This document shows positions 1 through 4,414 of a DNA stretch of 5,466 nt, one piece after another. Source of the DNA: SXMI01 sp964391365 (GTDB lineage: Bacteria; Actinomycetota; Acidimicrobiia; Acidimicrobiales; Microtrichaceae); assembly GCA_964391365.1 (NCBI GenBank), contig CAYMKW010000142.1:1-5466 (forward strand), written 5' to 3'. The notes below the pieces were generated by a model that worked only from the letters and a program-made list of their open reading frames with translations, did not search any database and had not been told where the DNA came from. How positions within the stretch are numbered: position 1 is the stretch's first letter; every line of letters begins with the position of its first letter. The translations under genes were made by a program, and so were the position numbers.

Positions 1-64
1 GCTCAATTGGTAGAGCACCGGTCTCCAAAACCGGCGGTTGGGGGTTCAAGTCCCTCCTGCCCTG
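1..64 (+). tRNA. tRNA-Trp (CCA anticodon), 5' end cut off by window
   Basis: This is the 3' 64 bases of a tRNA carrying tryptophan. The D-stem pairs 1-4 with 13-16. The anticodon stem pairs 18-22 with 30-34 around a seven-base loop with anticodon CCA at 25-27. The T-stem pairs 40-44 with 52-56 around TTCAAGT. The 3' acceptor strand is CTGCCCT at 57-63, followed by G64, which matches the discriminator G73 that bacterial TrpRS recognises. The seven 5' acceptor bases and the two linker bases (9 in all) lie before the window. No 3' CCA is encoded (CTC follows), so it must be added after transcription. The secE start is only 25 bases away with no promoter visible between them, so co-transcription with secE is likely. 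A tRNA-Trp next to secE-nusG is a familiar arrangement in actinobacteria. Confidence 0.96.
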
Positions 65-89
65 CTCGGAACGCACAGAAGGTGCACGC

Positions 90-443
90 ATGTCGATGAA
101 CCGAGAGCAGAAGCGAGCGGCCCAGAAGGCCGGACAGCTGAACTCCGATGGATCCCAGGTGACCACCCGGGATCGTCGCGCTCCGGCCCAGCGCATCAAG
201 TCGGAGCGGACCGGGCCCGTCGAGTTCGTGCGAGAGGTCCGCGCCGAGCTGCGCAAGGTGTCGTGGCCGACCCGTGACGAGGTCATCCGCTACTCGACGA
301 TCGTCCTCGTGGCGCTGATCGTCTTCACGGTGTTCGTCTTCGTCATCGACTACCTCTTCGGCGAGTTGTTCCGGATCCTCCTGGACCCGGGCAACGCCAC
401 GGCCCTCGGGAGCCTGGTCTCGTCGACCGCCGGCTCGTTCTAG
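90..443 (+). CDS. secE: preprotein translocase subunit SecE
   Basis: SecE is the small essential subunit that clamps SecY in the SecYEG channel of the cytoplasmic membrane. The 117-residue protein has a basic, polar N-terminal part (residues 1-44), the conserved amphipathic segment around VREVRAELRKVSWPT (about 47-61), and one transmembrane helix (about 69-91, rich in V, I, L and F). This single-span form is usual outside the enterobacteria, whose SecE has three spans. About 25 residues follow the helix, a longer tail than in many SecE proteins. The ATG at 90 has AGAAGG at 77-82, 7 bases upstream. The ATG at 96 (residue 3) is a less well spaced alternative. The stop is TAG, the only gene here other than the interrupted rpoB to show that codon in frame. 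nusG begins 15 bases later in the same reading frame, so the two form a tight pair. Confidence 0.97.
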   Translation: MSMNREQKRAAQKAGQLNSDGSQVTTRDRRAPAQRIKSERTGPVEFVREVRAELRKVSWPTRDEVIRYSTIVLVALIVFTVFVFVIDYLFGELFRILLDPGNATALGSLVSSTAGSF

Positions 444-458
444 GACTGGAACCACGTG

Positions 459-1352
459 ATGACTGACGACAACACCACCAACGACGAACCCACCGGCGGA
501 GACCTTGCGGTCGAGGTCGAACTCGACGCCGCCGATCTGGCGACCGAGGGCGCGGAGGCCGCCACCGACCTGCTCGTCGAGGAGCTGGTGGACGAGGTGA
601 CCGCCGCCGATGCCGCCGGGCCGGACGAGGCCACGGCGCTCGCGGACGTGGCCGAGGCCGAGGGCCTGGACCAGGACGACGTGCTCGTCGTCGAGGCCGC
701 CCCGGTCGGGCAGGACGATGCCGACGGCTTCGTCGATCTCATCGAGGAGGAGTTGGCTGCCGAGTCGGCGCCCCCGCCCGAGTCGCCCTACGACCGACCC
801 GGCAAGTGGTACGTGCTGCACACGCAGTCCGGCTACGAGAACAAGGCGCGCCAGAACCTGGAGGCACGGACCAAGTCCATGAACATGGAGTCCAAGGTCC
901 TCGAGGTCGTCATCCCCATGCAGGACGTCGTCGAGCTCAAGCAGGGCAAGAAGGTCGTCGTCCAGAAGAAGATGTTCCCCGGCTACCTGCTCGTCCGCTG
1001 CCGTCTGGACGACGAGAGCTGGGGTGTGGTCCGCAACACCCCGCACATCACCGGGTTCGTCGGTGCCGGCCACAAGCCGTCACCGCTGCGTCGCAAGGAG
1101 GTCGAGGAGTTCCTCGGCGCGGCGCCCGACGAGGTCGAGGGTGAGAGCGAGGAGACCAAGAAGAAGAAGGCCGCCTTCCGCAGCGGTTTCGAGGTCGGCG
1201 AGAGCGTCCGCGTCAAGGATGGTCCCTTCGCCGACTTCCAGGGCGAGATCACCGAGATCAACGAGGACCACCTGAAGTTGAAGGTGCTCGTCAACATCTT
1301 CGGCCGGGAGACACCGGTCGAGCTCGAGTTCGCGCAGGTCGCCAAGCTCTGA
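459..1352 (+). CDS. nusG: transcription termination/antitermination factor NusG
   Basis: NusG binds RNA polymerase through its NGN domain and contacts Rho or ribosomal protein S10 through its KOW domain, affecting pausing, termination and coupling to translation. Residues are numbered from the GTG at 456. Residues 1-115 are a low-complexity acidic extension with 36 Asp/Glu and no Lys/Arg before R114. The NGN domain runs from about 116 to 221, starting KWYVLHTQSGYENKA and including the conserved MFPGYLLV (173-180). A charged linker with KKKK (about 222-242) leads to the KOW domain (about 243-298) with FEVGESVRVKDGPFADFQG and FGRETPVELEF. The total of 297-298 residues is close to the long streptomycete type. 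The ATG at 459 is preferred over the GTG at 456 because GGA at 448-450 sits 8 bases before it. The two choices differ by one residue. The stop is TGA. Confidence 0.97.
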   Translation: MTDDNTTNDEPTGGDLAVEVELDAADLATEGAEAATDLLVEELVDEVTAADAAGPDEATALADVAEAEGLDQDDVLVVEAAPVGQDDADGFVDLIEEELAAESAPPPESPYDRPGKWYVLHTQSGYENKARQNLEARTKSMNMESKVLEVVIPMQDVVELKQGKKVVVQKKMFPGYLLVRCRLDDESWGVVRNTPHITGFVGAGHKPSPLRRKEVEEFLGAAPDEVEGESEETKKKKAAFRSGFEVGESVRVKDGPFADFQGEITEINEDHLKLKVLVNIFGRETPVELEFAQVAKL

Positions 1353-1371
1353 GCCGCTTCCGCCCGTCGGG

Positions 1372-1401
1372 TTGCCCCATCGGCGCCCCGGCGAGCACAA
1401 T
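1372..1401 (+). promoter_or_regulatory. candidate promoter for rplK-rplA
   Basis: TTGCCC at 1372-1377 and CACAAT at 1396-1401 are separated by 18 bases. Each box matches the sigma-70 consensus at four of six positions. A start near 1408 would give a leader of about 40 bases before rplK. The location in the nusG-rplK spacer agrees with the separate rplKA promoter known in streptomycetes. The match is moderate and could arise by chance. The rest of the spacer shows no strong hairpin, only a short CCGCGCCGC direct repeat at 1412-1420 and 1423-1431. Confidence 0.4.
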
Positions 1402-1448
1402 GACCCGTCCACCGCGCCGCTGCCGCGCCGCGCACCAGGAAGTGCACC

Positions 1449-1877
1449 ATGGCCAAGAAGAACGTCATCGCCCTCGTGAAGATCCAGATCCCGGCCGGAC
1501 AGGCCTCGCCGGCGCCGCCGGTGGGTACCGCCCTGGGCCCGCACGGCATCGCGATCATGGACTTCTGCAAGGAGTACAACGCCAAGACCGAGGACAAGCG
1601 GGGGACGATCATCCCCGTCGAGATCTCGATCTACGAGGACCGCACCTTCAGCTTCATCACCAAGACGCCGCCGGCGCCGGTGCTGATCCGGGAGGCCGCC
1701 CAACTCGAGAAGGGCTCCCAGACGCCGGGCCGTGGCTCGGTGGGACAGATCACGGACGCCCAGGTGGCCGAGATCGCCCAGGTCAAGCTGCCCGATCTGA
1801 ACACCGACGACCTGGACGCCGCCAAGCTCCAGATCGCCGGGACCGCCCGCTCCATGGGCATCCGGGTCGTCGACTGA
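1449..1877 (+). CDS. rplK: 50S ribosomal protein L11
   Basis: L11 binds the GTPase-associated region of 23S rRNA at the base of the L10-L12 stalk. It takes part in factor-dependent GTP hydrolysis and in stringent-response activation of RelA. The 142 residues match the family's usual length. The N-terminal domain (about 1-72) contains the proline-rich helix IPAGQASPAPPVG (14-26), and the rRNA-binding C-terminal domain (about 76-142) ends with the signature IAGTARSMGI (129-138). Position 27, after PPVG, is Thr where most L11 proteins have Pro, and position 31 is Pro where Gln is usual. The N-terminal AKK and K41 correspond to sites methylated by PrmA in E. coli. The ATG at 1449 has AGGAAG at 1437-1442, 6 bases upstream. 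The stop is TGA. rplA follows after 122 bases, giving the standard rplK-rplA unit. Confidence 0.98.
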   Translation: MAKKNVIALVKIQIPAGQASPAPPVGTALGPHGIAIMDFCKEYNAKTEDKRGTIIPVEISIYEDRTFSFITKTPPAPVLIREAAQLEKGSQTPGRGSVGQITDAQVAEIAQVKLPDLNTDDLDAAKLQIAGTARSMGIRVVD

Positions 1878-1935
1878 CCGTAGCCCCGGCTGCGACCTGA
1901 CCAACCCCAGTTCCGGCACACCGGTGTCGGCGCCA

Positions 1936-1966
1936 CCCCGGAGCCACCTCGGCCGGGGATCCCGGC
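1936..1966 (+). promoter_or_regulatory. two mutually exclusive hairpins in the rplK-rplA spacer
   Basis: CCCCGG at 1936-1941 can pair with CCGGGG at 1953-1958 (6 bp, 11-base loop). Alternatively GCCGGG at 1952-1957 can pair with CCCGGC at 1961-1966 around the loop GAT. The two share bases 1953-1957, so only one can form at a time. No T-run follows, so a simple intrinsic terminator is not supported. They lie 21-26 bases before the rplA Shine-Dalgarno sequence. A 10-bp palindrome, ACACCGGTGT, sits just upstream at 1918-1927. A role as an L1-responsive or folding switch is only a guess. Confidence 0.35.
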
Positions 1967-1999
1967 GGATCACGAGGGAGAGCCCTGGAGGGTTTCGAG

Positions 2000-2695
2000 A
2001 TGGCACGAGCAGGAAAGCGTTACGCGGACGCGGCAGCCGGTTACGACCGGGACCGGACCTACGAGGCCGACGAGGCCATCGAGATGGTCAGGTCCATGGC
2101 CACCGCCAAGTTCGACGAGACCATCGAGGCCTGCATCCGCCTGGGAGTGGACCCCCGGAAGGCCGACCAGATGGTGCGGGGAACCGTTGCGCTCCCGTCC
2201 GGGACCGGCAAGGACGTGCGGGTGGCAGTGTTCGCCCAGGGTGAGGCGGCGACCGCCGCCCAGGCGGCCGGCGCCGAGTTCGTGGGCGCCGAGGACCTGG
2301 CCGCCCAGATCGAGGGCGGGATGCTCGACTTCGACGTCACCATCGCCACCCCGGACATGATGCCGATCGTCGGCAAGCTCGGCCGGGTGCTCGGCCCGCG
2401 GAACCTGATGCCGAACCCCAAGACCGGCACCGTCACGCCCGACCCCGCCAAGGCGGTCGGGGAGTTCAAGGGTGGCAAGGTCGAGTACCGGACCGACCGG
2501 AACGGCAACGTGCACGTGCTGATCGGCAAGGCGAGCTTCGAGCCAGCGGCACTGGCGGCCAACCTCCAGACGGTCATCGACGAGCTCACCAAGGTGAAGC
2601 CCTCCTCGGCCAAGGGCCGCTACTTCCGCAAGGCGACGCTGTCGTCGACGATGGGACCCGGCGTGCGCCTGGACGTGTCCCGCCTGGAGAACTGA
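2000..2695 (+). CDS. rplA: 50S ribosomal protein L1
   Basis: L1 forms the mobile L1 stalk of the 50S subunit, which helps release deacylated tRNA from the E site. In many bacteria it also represses its own operon by binding the mRNA. The 231 residues are normal length. Domain I is made of both termini (about 1-67 and 160-231), and domain II lies between (about 68-159). Landmarks are AKFDETIEACIRLGVDPRK (36-54), FDVTIATPDMM (111-121), the signature VLGPRNLMPNPKTGTVTP (130-147), KGGKVEYRTD (157-166), and the C-terminal SSTMGPGVRLD (215-225). In the signature N135 replaces the usual Gly. The ATG at 2000 has a strong GGAGGG at 1987-1992 with 7-base spacing. The start fits the common MA-K-G-K-RY beginning of L1. 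The stop is TGA, followed by the long rplJ leader. Confidence 0.98.
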   Translation: MARAGKRYADAAAGYDRDRTYEADEAIEMVRSMATAKFDETIEACIRLGVDPRKADQMVRGTVALPSGTGKDVRVAVFAQGEAATAAQAAGAEFVGAEDLAAQIEGGMLDFDVTIATPDMMPIVGKLGRVLGPRNLMPNPKTGTVTPDPAKAVGEFKGGKVEYRTDRNGNVHVLIGKASFEPAALAANLQTVIDELTKVKPSSAKGRYFRKATLSSTMGPGVRLDVSRLEN

Positions 2696-2706
2696 GGCCC
2701 TCCCGG

Positions 2707-2737
2707 TTGGCGGTCACCGGCCGCGCTGTCCTACGCT
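2707..2737 (+). promoter_or_regulatory. candidate promoter for rplJ-rplL
   Basis: TTGGCG at 2707-2712 and TACGCT at 2732-2737 are separated by 19 bases, slightly longer than ideal. The -10 box lies in CCTACGCTC (2730-2738), which recurs exactly at 4245-4253 as the -10 region of the first rpoB promoter, supporting real use. A start near 2744 would give a leader of about 238 bases. A 5-bp hairpin (CCGGT 2703-2707 with ACCGG 2716-2720) overlaps the -35 box. It could be a weak end for rplKA transcripts but has no T-run. Confidence 0.5.
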
Positions 2738-2748
2738 CTCCCTCCGTT

Positions 2749-2770
2749 CGGGGACACCTCGCTGTCCCCG
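2749..2770 (+). promoter_or_regulatory. 8-bp hairpin at the start of the rplJ leader
   Basis: CGGGGACA at 2749-2756 pairs perfectly with TGTCCCCG at 2763-2770 around the 6-base loop CCTCGC. It starts only about 5 bases after the predicted transcription start. Such a 5'-terminal stem can stabilise mRNA or form part of a protein-binding leader. No T-run follows, so it is not a typical terminator. Confidence 0.55.
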
Positions 2771-2935
2771 TCCCGACAATCCAGATCTCGCTGCCGGAGA
2801 CCCCCGGTGCACACGGTGCGTAACGGGCCTGACGGCCCACCCGGGTAGGCGGACGATGCCTGGTCCGTGCCGTCGGCGCGGTCGAGGCGGCGCCCGTCCC
2901 GCGCCGGACCTCCCGCAGCCGAACAGCACGAACCC

Positions 2936-2979
2936 ACGGACCGCATCCCGGCGGATCCGTCACGATCACGAGGCATCGT
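2936..2979 (+). promoter_or_regulatory. paired hairpins covering the rplJ ribosome-binding site
   Basis: ACGGACCGC (2936-2944) pairs with GCGG plus TCCGT (2951-2960), giving 9 bp with a single bulged A at 2955 and the loop ATCCCG. Immediately after, ACGAT (2962-2966) pairs with ATCGT (2975-2979). Its 8-base loop CACGAGGC displays the Shine-Dalgarno GAGG (2970-2973), which lies 8 bases before the rplJ ATG. The ribosome-binding site is thus in a hairpin loop next to a bulged stem, a plausible point for translational control by L10-L12. Confidence 0.5.
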
Positions 2980-2981
2980 CC

Positions 2982-3660
2982 ATGGACAACCCGAGACCCG
3001 AGAAGGTGGCGGTCGTCGAGGAGGTCCGCGAACAGTTCGCGGCCGCCGACGCGGTGGTCTTCACCGAGTACCGCGGCCTGACCGTGCGTGACCTGCAGGA
3101 CCTGCGGGCCTCGATGCGGGCGGCCGGCGGCGAGTACCGGATCTACAAGAACACCCTGGTCCGCCGGGCCGCCGCAGATCTGGACGCCGACGTGTCCGAC
3201 TGGCTGCTCGGTCCGACGGCGATCGCCTTCGTCAAGGAGACCGCCGAGGGGAACCCCGGCGACGCCGTCACGGTGGCGAAGGCCCTCAAGACCTTCGCCA
3301 AGGCGAACCCGAACCTGGTCGTCAAGGGCGGCCTGCTGGGCTCGGCCACGATCGACGCCGCCGGCGTCCTCCGACTGGCGGACGTCCCGCCCCGCGAGGA
3401 GCTGCTCTCGCGGCTCGCCGGTGGTCTGGCGGCGCCCATGCGCAACATGGCCGGCCTGCTCCAGGCNNNNNNNNNNNNNNNNNNNNNNNNNNNNNNNNNN
3501 NNNNNNNNNNNNNNNNNNNNNNNNNNNNNNNNNNNNNNNNNNNNNNNNNNNNNNNNNNNNNNNNNNGCCCGAGGCCGCGCCGGATGCGGAGCCCGAGGCA
3601 CCTGAGGCTGCAGAGCCCGAGGCCGCCGAGGCCGAGGCGTCCGACGAGTCCGGCGACTGA
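2982..3660 (+). CDS. rplJ: 50S ribosomal protein L10 (interrupted by a 100-N gap)
   Basis: L10 anchors the L12 dimers to the ribosome, forming the stalk that recruits translation GTPases. Before the gap 161 complete residues are readable: KVAVVEEVREQFAAADAVVFTEYRGLTV (8-35), YKNTLVRRAA (55-64), GPTAIAF (77-83), KGGLLG (115-120) and the start of the L12-binding C-terminal helix (about 136-161). Codon 162 begins GC and is Ala whatever follows. After the gap 30 readable codons form an acidic tail, EPEAPEAAEPEAAEAEA and then SDESGD, ending TGA at 3658-3660. With exactly 100 N the two sides are out of frame, so the real gap must be a multiple of three. Such A/E/P-rich L10 tails occur in actinobacteria. 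The ATG at 2982 has GAGG at 2970-2973. rplL follows after 56 bases. Confidence 0.93.
3467..3566. other. assembly gap (100 N) inside rplJ
   Basis: There are exactly 100 unknown bases. The round number suggests a placeholder. L10 reading frames on the two sides agree only if the true gap is a multiple of three, which 100 is not. The missing stretch should encode the end of the L12-binding helix and the start of the repetitive acidic tail, a low-complexity GC-rich segment likely to defeat short-read assembly. Confidence 0.97.
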
Positions 3661-3716
3661 GCCGAACCACCAACGACCGATCGACCAACTCTCAGTACAC
3701 GAGGAGCACACCCAAC

Positions 3717-4103
3717 ATGTCCACCAAGGAAGAGATCCTGGATGCCATCTCGAGCATGACCGTGCTGGAGCTCTCCGAGCTCCTCACGGAGTTCGAGGAG
3801 CGCTTCGGCGTCACCGCTGCTGCCCCCGTCGCCGCTGTCGCGGCGGCCCCGGCGGCCGGTGGCGACGGTGGCGGCGACGCCGACGACGAGAAGACCTCGT
3901 TCGACGTCGTCCTGACCGCTGCCGGCGAGAAGAAGATCAACGTCATCAAGGTCGTCCGTGGCCTGACGAGCCTGGGCCTCGCCGAGGCCAAGGCGGTCGT
4001 CGAGGGCGCCCCGAAGGCGGTCCTCGAGGGCGTGTCCAAGGACGCGGCCGAGGACGCCCTGAAGCAGATCGAGGAAGCCGGCGGAAGCGCCGAGATCAGC
4101 TGA
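3717..4103 (+). CDS. rplL: 50S ribosomal protein L7/L12
   Basis: L12 is the multicopy stalk protein whose C-terminal domain recruits IF2, EF-Tu, EF-G and RF3 and stimulates their GTPase activity. The 128 residues match the family's usual length. The N-terminal dimerisation and L10-binding domain is about residues 1-31 (MSTKEEILDAISSMTVLELSE...), the Ala/Pro/Gly-rich flexible hinge is 32-58, and the globular C-terminal domain is 59-128. The factor-binding helix residues are preserved as K73, I74, V76, I77, K78, R81 and K92 (corresponding to E. coli K65, V66, V68, I69, K70, R73 and K84). N75 stands in for E. coli A67, a common variant. The ATG at 3717 has GAGGAG at 3701-3706, 10 bases upstream. 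The spacer after rplJ is C/A-rich and unstructured, in line with the high translation L12 needs. The stop is TGA. Confidence 0.98.
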   Translation: MSTKEEILDAISSMTVLELSELLTEFEERFGVTAAAPVAAVAAAPAAGGDGGGDADDEKTSFDVVLTAAGEKKINVIKVVRGLTSLGLAEAKAVVEGAPKAVLEGVSKDAAEDALKQIEEAGGSAEIS

Positions 4104-4108
4104 TCCAG

Positions 4109-4156
4109 CGGTCGCCCGGACCCTGCCGCCCCCGTGGGCGGCGGTCCCGGCGACCG
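4109..4156 (+). terminator. 20-bp hairpin after rplL: partial terminator or processing site
   Basis: Starting 5 bases after the rplL stop, CGGTCGCC (4109-4116) pairs with GGCGACCG (4149-4156). After a C-C mismatch (4117/4148), GGACC (4118-4122) pairs with GGTCC (4143-4147). After a two-base bulge (4123-4124), GCCGCCC (4125-4131) pairs with GGGCGGC (4136-4142) around the loop CCGT. This makes 20 base pairs. No T-run follows, so it is not a classical intrinsic terminator. In E. coli the rplL-rpoB spacer holds a partial attenuator and an RNase III site, and this hairpin is in the same place. U-less terminators have been proposed in actinobacteria. Which role applies is inference. Confidence 0.6.
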
Positions 4157-4183
4157 GGCCCCGCCCCGCTGATCACCGCCCGC

Positions 4184-4224
4184 AGGACCTCGGTCCGGGC
4201 GTGATCGACGGGCCCCGAGGTCCT
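4184..4224 (+). terminator. second hairpin in the rplL-rpoB spacer, abutting promoter P1
   Basis: AGGACCTCGG (4184-4193) pairs perfectly with CCGAGGTCCT (4215-4224), giving 10 bp with a 21-base loop that can form a small inner stem (CGT 4200-4202 with ACG 4208-4210). The last base of the 3' arm is the first base of the -35 box of the promoter at 4224. Only TT follows, so termination would be weak or of the U-less kind. With the hairpin at 4109-4156 it forms a tandem barrier between rplJL and rpoB. Confidence 0.5.
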
Positions 4225-4252
4225 TGACCTGCAACGTCGGGATCCCTACGCT
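4224..4252 (+). promoter_or_regulatory. rpoB promoter P1 (upstream)
   Basis: TTGACC at 4224-4229 and TACGCT at 4247-4252 have the ideal 17-base spacing. The -35 box matches consensus at five of six positions, and the -10 fits the actinobacterial TAnnnT form. The start would be near 4259, giving a leader of roughly 197 bases. The -10 region CCTACGCTC is identical to that of the candidate rplJ promoter. Confidence 0.6.
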
Positions 4253-4305
4253 CCGCGAGTCCCTCGGGACCGCGGGCCGTTCGGGCCCCCGGCCTCGCAC
4301 GCGTA

Positions 4306-4335
4306 TTGACCGGATCGGCCGGGCGGCAGTAGGCT
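4306..4335 (+). promoter_or_regulatory. rpoB promoter P2 (proximal)
   Basis: TTGACC at 4306-4311 and TAGGCT at 4330-4335 are separated by 18 bases. The -35 box is the same hexamer as in P1, and the -10 differs from TACGCT by one base. The start would be near 4342, about 114 bases before the rpoB TTG. It lies 82 bases downstream of P1, so the pair is a tandem arrangement. Together they let rpoB(C) be transcribed independently of rplJL. Confidence 0.6.
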
Positions 4336-4370
4336 CCCCGGTTGCCGTGCTGCGTCGTTCCTGTTCTCGT

Positions 4371-4414
4371 GAGGTCTTCCTCCGGGACGGGCGCGTCCTG
4401 ACGGCGCCACCGTC
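4371..4414 (+). promoter_or_regulatory. cluster of small hairpins in the rpoB 5' UTR
   Basis: Three stems follow one another almost without spacing. GAGG (4371-4374) pairs with CCTC (4379-4382). CGGGACG (4383-4389) pairs with CGTCCTG (4394-4400) with one G-T pair and loop GGCG. GACGG (4400-4404) pairs with CCGTC (4410-4414) around CGCCA. The last two share base 4400. They sit between the predicted P2 start and the rpoB Shine-Dalgarno sequence. The rest of the UTR shows nothing else I recognise. Confidence 0.35.

Larger units (their letters stand above)
2744..2981 (+). promoter_or_regulatory. structured rplJ (L10) mRNA leader
   Basis: About 238 non-coding bases separate the likely start point from rplJ. 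They hold several separable hairpins: 2749-2770 (8 bp), 2825-2838 (GGGCC/GGCCC, loop TGAC), 2850-2867 (CGGAC/GTCCG, 8-base loop), 2888-2906 (CGGCGC/GCGCCG, 7-base loop), 2936-2960 (9 bp with one bulge) and 2962-2979 (5 bp). In many bacteria the L10-L12 complex binds a folded leader upstream of rplJ and represses translation. The position and structure fit that role, but I could not match the known L10-leader consensus (kink-turn plus bulge) by eye. An ATG at 2856 opens a frame that joins rplJ in phase, but it has no Shine-Dalgarno sequence and no L10-like residues, so I treat this stretch as untranslated. Confidence 0.55.

Noticed and set aside
77..92. Similar initiation regions of secE (AGAAGGTGCACGCATG) and rplK (AGGAAGTGCACCATG)
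   Set aside because: The likeness is mainly the Shine-Dalgarno sequence plus GTGCAC, which also occurs elsewhere in the window. Too short to argue for shared control.
3..1073. Long open frame (356 codons) on the minus strand opposite secE and nusG
   Set aside because: It is the GC-rich antisense shadow of two clear genes. The protein is low-complexity, rich in G, R, L and D, with no recognisable domain, and also runs antisense through the tRNA.
1400..1900. Plus-strand frame overlapping rplK, starting in the spacer
   Set aside because: Out-of-frame reading of rplK rich in R, G and P, with no Shine-Dalgarno sequence. rplK itself is unambiguous.
1080..2006. Minus-strand open frame (308 codons) spanning nusG, rplK and the spacer
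   Set aside because: Shadow of two real genes. It is low-complexity and has no plausible start context or domain.
2856..2981. Upstream in-frame ATG that would extend L10 by 42 residues
   Set aside because: No ribosome-binding site and an Arg/Pro-rich sequence unlike L10. The ATG at 2982 has GAGG at the right distance and gives the normal L10 N-terminus.
4094..4105. 12-bp perfect palindrome GATCAGCTGATC over the rplL stop codon
   Set aside because: Mostly coding sequence constrained by the last residues of L12. No partner site or repeat suggests an operator.
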